A stretch of DNA of 64,000 nucleotides, taken from the NCBI GenBank assembly GCA_035560815.1, contig DATMYR010000010.1, forward strand, positions 62,001 to 126,000. Reading direction: 5' to 3'. The notes beneath the pieces are model-generated. The model did no database searches, was not told the DNA's origin, and worked only from the letters and a program-made list of their open reading frames with translations. This DNA comes from UBA5314 sp035560815 (lineage in GTDB: Bacteria; Bacillota; Syntrophomonadia; Syntrophomonadales; Syntrophomonadaceae). This document shows, one piece after another, positions 59,383 through 64,000 of the stretch; within the stretch, counting starts at the first letter, position 1; each line of letters begins with the position of its first letter. The position numbers and the translations under genes were made by a program.

Positions 59383-59433
59383 TGAGCAAAGGCGCTTTGA
59401 TTATCCCAGGTAGGGATGACAAAGCGTCTTTTT
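59383..59433 (+). promoter_or_regulatory. glnB leader: TGAGCAAAGGCGCT element with terminator hairpin
   Basis: TGAGCAAAGGCGCT at 59383-59396, 82 bases before the ATG. GGCGCTTTG pairs with CAAAGCGTC (59420-59428) followed by TTTTTAT, a terminator in front of glnB. Possible attenuation. A separate hairpin, CGCTTTCC...GGAAAAGCG near 59324-59347, ends the upstream stretch. Confidence 0.6.
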
Positions 59434-59464
59434 ATGTCATTACAACTGAAAGGAGGTGTTATTT

Positions 59465-59803
59465 ATGAAAAAGATCGAAGCTGTCATTCGACCTGGAAAG
59501 CTGGAAGAGCTAAAACTAGCCTTAAATGAGATGGAAGTACGGGGTATGACTATCTATAACGTCATGGGACGCGGTTTACAGAAGGATGTTAAACAGTTTT
59601 ACCGGGGGCAGGAAGTATCGGTGGATCTGTTCCCCAAAGTCAAGGTGGAGATCATTTGCCGTGATCACTGGCTGGAAAGGATCGTGGATATGATCCAGAA
59701 AATTTGCTCAAGCGGCAAAATAGGGGATGGGAAAATATTCGTATATCCTATCGAAGACATCATCCGCATTAGCTCCGGGGAGCGCGGTGATGCTGCCCTG
59801 TAG
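59465..59803 (+). CDS. glnB: P-II nitrogen regulatory protein
   Basis: 112 residues from ATG at 59465 (GAAAGGAGGTGTTATTT). MKKIEAVIRPGKLEEL, T-loop VMGRGLQKDVKQFYRG, KVKVEIICRDHWLERI and SGKIGDGKIFVYPIEDIIRI. It binds 2-oxoglutarate and ATP/ADP and controls Amt. At position 51 it has Val, not the Tyr uridylylated in E. coli, so it is probably not regulated by GlnD. It lies directly before amt. Confidence 0.95.
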   Translation: MKKIEAVIRPGKLEELKLALNEMEVRGMTIYNVMGRGLQKDVKQFYRGQEVSVDLFPKVKVEIICRDHWLERIVDMIQKICSSGKIGDGKIFVYPIEDIIRISSGERGDAAL

Positions 59804-59817
59804 ATCTCTTGAAAATT

Positions 59818-59870
59818 TGAGCAAAGGCGCTCACGAATGAAAAGGCTGGCTTCGTGAACGCCTTTTCAAG
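59818..59870 (+). promoter_or_regulatory. amt leader: TGAGCAAAGGCGCT element with terminator hairpin
   Basis: TGAGCAAAGGCGCT at 59818-59831, 92 bases before the amt ATG. AAAGGCG-c-TCACGAA pairs with TTCGTGA-a-CGCCTTT (to 59865), then TCAAG. Same layout as the glnB leader. Confidence 0.6.
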
Positions 59871-59909
59871 TTTATCGATAGATAGACTGATAAATGAGGA
59901 GGGAGAACC

Positions 59910-61262
59910 ATGAGAATAAATTTAAAGACCTTAGCCCTAGGCGCCTTTGCCGCAGCTTTGCCACTGCTCCTTCCATTGCCGGCTATGGCAGCGGATGCCT
60001 CGACAATTAGCTCTGGCGATACGGCATGGATGCTTGCATCTTGCGCATTAGTTTTGGTTATGACCCCTGGGTTAGCCTTGTTTTATGGGGGAATGGTACG
60101 GAAGAAAAATGTTCTTAGCATACTCATGCAGTGCTTTTTTATCATGGCCCTAATATCAGTTCAGTGGATTTTATTGGGCTATACCCTTTCCTTCGGGCCT
60201 GATATCAAAGGAATTATAGGGGGCCTGAGTTTTCTGGGGATGAGTGGTGTGCCGGTAGGTGATGCTGCACCTTTAGCAACTACCATACCTCATACCGTCT
60301 TTATTATGTTTCAGGCTATGTTCGCAATTATTACCGCAGGCTTGATTACTGGAGCCTTTGCTGAACGCATGAAGTTCTCGGTATTTGTAATATTCACCTT
60401 ATTATGGACCACTCTGGTTTATGATCCCCTGGCCCATTGGGTATGGGGTGGAGGTTTCTTAGCTCAATTCGGAGCGCTGGACTTCGCAGGTGGAACCGTA
60501 GTTCATATCAGCTCCGGGGTATCCGGGTTAGTGGTCGCCCTGGTACTGGGCAAGCGCTTGAACAAGGACCGTGAAGCGATGGTACCCCATAATCTGCCCA
60601 TGACCGTCACCGGTGCAGCTTTGTTATGGTTTGGCTGGTTCGGATTCAATGCCGGTAGTGCCCTGGCCTCGAATGGTTTGGCAGGAATGGCTTTCCTGGT
60701 GACGAATACGGCCGCTGCCGCCGCAACCCTATCCTGGGTATTTGCGGAATGGTTAGATCACGGTAAACCCACCATTTTCGGTGCCGTCAGCGGCGCAGTA
60801 GCCGGGTTGGTGGCGATCACTCCAGCTTCAGGTTTTGTTACCCCATTGGCCGCAATTGTTATCGGTTTGCTGGTAGGACCGATTTGCTATATGGCCGTTA
60901 GCCGGATTAAAGAAAAGCTGGGCTATGATGATGCACTGGATGCTTTCGGCATCCACGGGGTAGGCGGTACTGTTGGCGCTCTGGCCACCGGGTTGTTCGC
61001 CACCGTAGCGATCAACGCTGCTGGGAAAGACGGCCTTTTTTATGGCAACCCGCACCAGCTTTACGTGCAATTTGTGGCTGTGTTGATCAGCTGGATCTTC
61101 GCTGGGACGATGACTTTTGTTATCCTGAAAGTCATTGGCCTATTCACTCCTCTGCGGGTAAGCAACGAAGAAGAGGAAATGGGACTTGATGCCGCCCTGC
61201 ATGGGGAAGATGCCTATGGCTACGGAGATATGGGTCTAGAGGGGCAAGGCATAACAGGATAA
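59910..61262 (+). CDS. amt: ammonium transporter Amt
   Basis: 450 residues. Signal-peptide-like start (LLLPLPAMAADAS), then 11 membrane helices: SGDTAWMLASCALVLVMTPGLALFYGGMVRKKNVL, with conserved HISSGVSGLV (first pore His) and GIHGVGGTVGALATG (second pore His region). Transports ammonium and is blocked by P-II. GGAGGGAGAACC before the ATG. Confidence 0.97.
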   Translation: MRINLKTLALGAFAAALPLLLPLPAMAADASTISSGDTAWMLASCALVLVMTPGLALFYGGMVRKKNVLSILMQCFFIMALISVQWILLGYTLSFGPDIKGIIGGLSFLGMSGVPVGDAAPLATTIPHTVFIMFQAMFAIITAGLITGAFAERMKFSVFVIFTLLWTTLVYDPLAHWVWGGGFLAQFGALDFAGGTVVHISSGVSGLVVALVLGKRLNKDREAMVPHNLPMTVTGAALLWFGWFGFNAGSALASNGLAGMAFLVTNTAAAAATLSWVFAEWLDHGKPTIFGAVSGAVAGLVAITPASGFVTPLAAIVIGLLVGPICYMAVSRIKEKLGYDDALDAFGIHGVGGTVGALATGLFATVAINAAGKDGLFYGNPHQLYVQFVAVLISWIFAGTMTFVILKVIGLFTPLRVSNEEEEMGLDAALHGEDAYGYGDMGLEGQGITG

Positions 61263-61392
61263 ATAAGTTATTCCAGTTCAACTGCCAGAACTGAAAATAA
61301 ATGTAACAAACTTGGCAGCAAAAATTCAATAATGAATGCGATCCTACCCTACTCAATTATTTGTTCTCATTCATACAAGGTGTAGGAAGGCG

Positions 61393-61423
61393 GGATATGG
61401 GATAGCCCAGCTATCCCATATCC
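61393..61423 (+). terminator. long hairpin after amt
   Basis: GGATATGGGATAG / CTATCCCATATCC, thirteen-base perfect arms around five bases. The T-run after it is weak (TGTTATG), so it may also be part of the glnA leader. Confidence 0.5.
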
Positions 61424-61451
61424 TGTTATGACAAGGAGGTGGGCTATGAGC

Positions 61452-61464
61452 TGAGCAAAGAGGC
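61452..61464 (+). promoter_or_regulatory. glnA leader: TGAGCAAAGAGGC element
   Basis: Third copy of the leader motif with one inserted base relative to TGAGCAAAGGC, 83 bases before the glnA ATG. Here no terminator follows it. Just before it AAGGAGGTGGGCT-ATG-AGC-TGA looks like a ribosome site on a two-codon frame. Confidence 0.5.
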
Positions 61465-61534
61465 CAGGCATAAATATAACAATCTCCACGATATCGGAAG
61501 ATAATAAATGCTATATCCTAAAGGAGGGTTTTGC

Positions 61535-62941
61535 ATGACACCGGAAGCAATATTGGAATTGATTAAAGAAAAAGGTATTGAGTTTATCGATGTGAAATTT
61601 AACGATTTGCCAGGCCTTTGGCAGCACTTTTCGGTTCCCGCCAATCAGTTTGATTTGGACACCTTCAAAGAGGGACTCGGTTTTGATGGTTCGAGTATCA
61701 GAGGTTTCCAGGCGATTCAGGAAAGTGATATGATTCTTTATCCTGACCCGACTTCTGCGTTCATTGATCCGGCCTGCAAGGCGCCTACGCTTTCATTGAT
61801 CTGTGACATCTGGGATCCCATTAAAAGAATCCCCTATACCCGCGATCCTCGTTATGTAGCTAAAAAAGCCGAAGAATACTTGAAGACAACCGGCATTGCG
61901 GATACTAGTTACTGGGGCCCGGAGATGGAGTTCTTCATTTTTGATGATGTGCGCTTTGGCCAGGGCGTCAATAACGGATATTATTTTGTTGACTCCGTCG
62001 AAGGTGAATGGAACACCGGCCGGGAAGAAAACCCCAACCTGGGCTACAAACCGCGTTACAAAGAAGGTTATTTCCCGGTGCCACCGCATGATTCACAGCA
62101 GGACCTGCGTAGTGAAATGGTGACAGCTATGATAGAGGCAGGAATTACCGTCGAAGTACACCACCACGAAGTGGCCAGCGGAGGACAAGCCGAGATCGAT
62201 ATGCGTTTTGGCAGCCTGGTGAGTATGGCTGACAAGTGCATGATATACAAGTACGTAGTAAAAAATGTGGCCCGGAAGAATGGAAAAGTTGCTACTTTTA
62301 TGCCCAAGCCGCTTTTCCAGGACAATGGTTCCGGTATGCATACCCACCAGTCGTTATGGAAAGATGGCGAAAACCTGTTTTTTGATGCCAATGGATATGC
62401 CTTACTCAGTGATATGGCCAAATACTATATTGGCGGATTACTAAAGCATGCCAAAGCCTTGATGGCCTTCTGTGCACCAACCACCAACTCCTACAAGCGT
62501 CTGGTGCCGGGATACGAAGCGCCTGTGAATCTGGTATATTCCATGCGCAACCGGAGCGCAGCCGTTCGCATCCCTATGTATACCGATAATCCCAAGAGTA
62601 AACGCATTGAATTCAGACCCCCTGACTGCACCTGCAATCCCTATCTATCCTTCGCAGCCCTGCTCATGGCAGGCCTGGATGGTATTGAAAATAAAATCGA
62701 CCCCGGTGATCCCCTGGACAAAAATATTTTTGATTTAGACAGCAACGAACTTGCCACCGTGCCGTCTTCATTGGATGAATCCCTTGACGCCCTGGAGAAA
62801 GACCAGGAGTTCCTGCTAAAAGGCGGTGTATTTACCCAGGATCTTTTGGATGTGTGGATCAAATATAAGCGGGAAGCTGAAATTGACGCAGTAAGATTGC
62901 GCCCCCATCCCTACGAGTATTATTTGTACTTCGATCTATAA
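61535..62941 (+). CDS. glnA: glutamine synthetase, type I
   Basis: 468 residues from ATG at 61535 (AAAGGAGGGTTTTGC). GSI landmarks: GLGFDGSSIRGFQAIQESDM, GPEMEFFIFDD, VEVHHHEVASGGQAEIDMRF, NGSGMHTHQSLW, PTTNSYKRLVPGYEAPVN, and NRSAAVRIP. Length suits the GSI-beta class, but where E. coli has DKNLYDLP with adenylylated Tyr397 this protein has DKNIFDLD (Phe). It is then not adenylylated, so control must be by other means. Confidence 0.96.
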   Translation: MTPEAILELIKEKGIEFIDVKFNDLPGLWQHFSVPANQFDLDTFKEGLGFDGSSIRGFQAIQESDMILYPDPTSAFIDPACKAPTLSLICDIWDPIKRIPYTRDPRYVAKKAEEYLKTTGIADTSYWGPEMEFFIFDDVRFGQGVNNGYYFVDSVEGEWNTGREENPNLGYKPRYKEGYFPVPPHDSQQDLRSEMVTAMIEAGITVEVHHHEVASGGQAEIDMRFGSLVSMADKCMIYKYVVKNVARKNGKVATFMPKPLFQDNGSGMHTHQSLWKDGENLFFDANGYALLSDMAKYYIGGLLKHAKALMAFCAPTTNSYKRLVPGYEAPVNLVYSMRNRSAAVRIPMYTDNPKSKRIEFRPPDCTCNPYLSFAALLMAGLDGIENKIDPGDPLDKNIFDLDSNELATVPSSLDESLDALEKDQEFLLKGGVFTQDLLDVWIKYKREAEIDAVRLRPHPYEYYLYFDL

Positions 62942-62969
62942 ATCAACCCATTATTGAGCCGACTAACAA

Positions 62970-63007
62970 CAAGGGTGCTTTCTGTAAAAGGAAAGCGCCC
63001 TTGTTTT
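62970..63007 (+). terminator. terminator after glnA
   Basis: CAAGGG-t-GCTTTC / GAAAGC-g-CCCTTG arms, then TTTTATG. Confidence 0.88.
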
Positions 63008-63023
63008 ATGTTGCTTTTCTGTT

Positions 63024-63062
63024 TTTACATCACCTTTACAATTCGATTACAGAGATTTAACC
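63024..63062 (+). promoter_or_regulatory. four-hexamer PhoP-type box upstream of pstC
   Basis: TTTACA (63024), TTTACA (63035), ATTACA (63046) and TTAACC (63057), exactly 11 bases apart with 5-base spacers. This is the pattern of Firmicute PhoP boxes. It predicts phosphate-starvation control of the downstream pst genes. Confidence 0.8.
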
Positions 63063-63222
63063 GAGTAAGCCCGCCTCATTAACATTCGGATGCTATGGTC
63101 ATTATAGGCCCAAGAATCGTTCATAAAAGCTTGGAAATGTAAAAATCAGGACATGGCCGCATAATGCTCCAGAGGACGGTTGAATTTCAAACGTACTGAA
63201 AGCCCTGGTGGAGGATTGATAG

Positions 63223-64000
63223 ATGGGAAAAGATATTTTTCAGAAAGAAAAAATAATAGAAACGGTGCTCATGCTTTGTGCGGCACTTTTCATTGTGGCT
63301 ATTATCGTCATCAGTCTCTTCATTTTTACACGCGGCTTTCCCCTTATTTTTAAAACCGGAATTACAAAATTTCTTTTTAACCTGGAATGGCTGCCTACCC
63401 GGGGCAGCTTTGGAATTGGAGCCATGTTTGTAGGTTCGCTGGCTGTAACCTTTAGCGCATTGCTATGGGCAGTCCCCATTGGTTTACTGACTGCTATCTT
63501 CATGGCCGAGATCGCACCTCCTTCCATGGGCCGGCTGATGGGAGAAATGGTCACCCTTCTAGCTGGGATACCCTCGGTAGTCTATGGATTTTTTGGACTT
63601 ATTGTAATTGTTCCTTTTATTCGTGAGAACCTGGGGGGAAACGGGTTGAGCGTTCTGGCGGGGGCTGTGATACTGGGCATAATGATTCTGCCTACGATCA
63701 TCAGCATTTCCCGGGATGCCATAATAGCTGTTCCTGAAGAATACAAGACCGGTTCGCTGGCCTTGGGAGCCACCTATCATCAAACGATCAGGCGGGTAAT
63801 CATACCGGCAGCTCGCTCTGGGATTGTCACTGCTATCGTCTTGGGTATGGGCCGGGCAGTGGGTGAAACCATGGCTGTGGTTATGGTGACCGGAAATTCG
63901 CCGATAATACCAGGAAGCATTTTATCCCCGGTTCGCACCATGACCAGTAATATCGTTTTGGAGATGGGCTATGCATCTGGTGATCATCAAGCCGCGCTTT
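63223..64000 (+). CDS. pstC: phosphate ABC transporter permease PstC, N-terminal part
   Basis: ATG at 63223 behind GGAGGATTGATAG; the frame is open to the right edge (259 codons). First helix MLCAALFIVAIIVISLFIF, then GSFGIGAMFVGSLAVTF and the permease-coupling region SRDAIIAVPEEYKTGSLALGA, ending with GRAVGETMAVVMVTGN, all PstC landmarks. pstA and pstB are expected beyond the window. PstS is encoded 4 kb to the left, so the operon is split. Confidence 0.95.
   Translation, partial: MGKDIFQKEKIIETVLMLCAALFIVAIIVISLFIFTRGFPLIFKTGITKFLFNLEWLPTRGSFGIGAMFVGSLAVTFSALLWAVPIGLLTAIFMAEIAPPSMGRLMGEMVTLLAGIPSVVYGFFGLIVIVPFIRENLGGNGLSVLAGAVILGIMILPTIISISRDAIIAVPEEYKTGSLALGATYHQTIRRVIIPAARSGIVTAIVLGMGRAVGETMAVVMVTGNSPIIPGSILSPVRTMTSNIVLEMGYASGDHQAAL

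Overview
This 64 kb window looks like chromosome of an anaerobic, probably spore-forming member of the Clostridia (Firmicutes). The evidence is strong AGGAGG ribosome binding sites, sporulation-type genes (ytxC next to thrS, a PdaB-type deacetylase), a T-box leader before pheST, a thrS-infC-rpmI-rplT block, a [NiFe]-hydrogenase maturation operon, and a membrane pyrophosphatase. The Syntrophomonas/Peptococcaceae range would fit, but the sequence alone does not settle the genus. There is no integrase, insertion sequence or CRISPR array.

Layout. 1-5.7 kb: tail of a hydrogenase cytochrome b, its maturation protease, and hypF-C-D-E. 6.2-8.0 kb: a 4-hydroxybutyryl-CoA dehydratase-family enzyme behind a small unknown protein. 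10.2-21.3 kb: an island of Mrp/MinD-type ATPases (four, one with a degenerate P-loop), NifX-fold proteins (three), a DUF134 regulator, a glycine-rich DUF5320-like protein, a selenium transporter (YedE) with a TusA-like partner, and a two-component system. A fragment of a CoA-transferase gene lies inside it. A CATATG-centred palindrome recurs at three promoter regions of this island. 21.4-23.5 kb: an ArsR-type operon ending in a permease whose conserved CSCS cysteine is encoded by in-frame TGA, probably selenocysteine. 23.6-36.9 kb: pyrophosphatase, DMT transporter, polysaccharide deacetylases, tRNA-Val, and assorted small, secreted or unknown genes.

37.1-46.1 kb is the translation block: ytxC, thrS, infC (apparent ATC start), rpmI, rplT, an rRNA methyltransferase, a YqzL-like mini-protein, the T-box leader, pheS, and a pheT that appears to lack the tRNA-binding OB domain. 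Four copies of a hairpin repeat built on GGGGACGGTTCTC sit directly behind stop codons here. 46.3-50.7 kb: a uridine-kinase-like protein and a PhoP/PhoR-type two-component system. 50.7-57.7 kb (minus strand): a compact seven-gene operon that looks like a peptide-modification (RiPP) system. It encodes a PqqD-like protein with a twin-arginine N-terminus, a radical SAM/SPASM enzyme, a 105-residue precursor-like protein with five CSC motifs, a TPR membrane protein, a second (B12-type) radical SAM protein, a U32 peptidase and an unknown protein. 58-64 kb: pstS, then the nitrogen genes glnB, amt and glnA sharing a leader motif, then pstC behind a four-hexamer PhoP-type box.

The two most interesting items are the candidate selenoprotein permease at 22571-23524 and the CSC-repeat RiPP operon at 50745-57727. 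Functions are assigned from motifs read by eye; no database search was possible.
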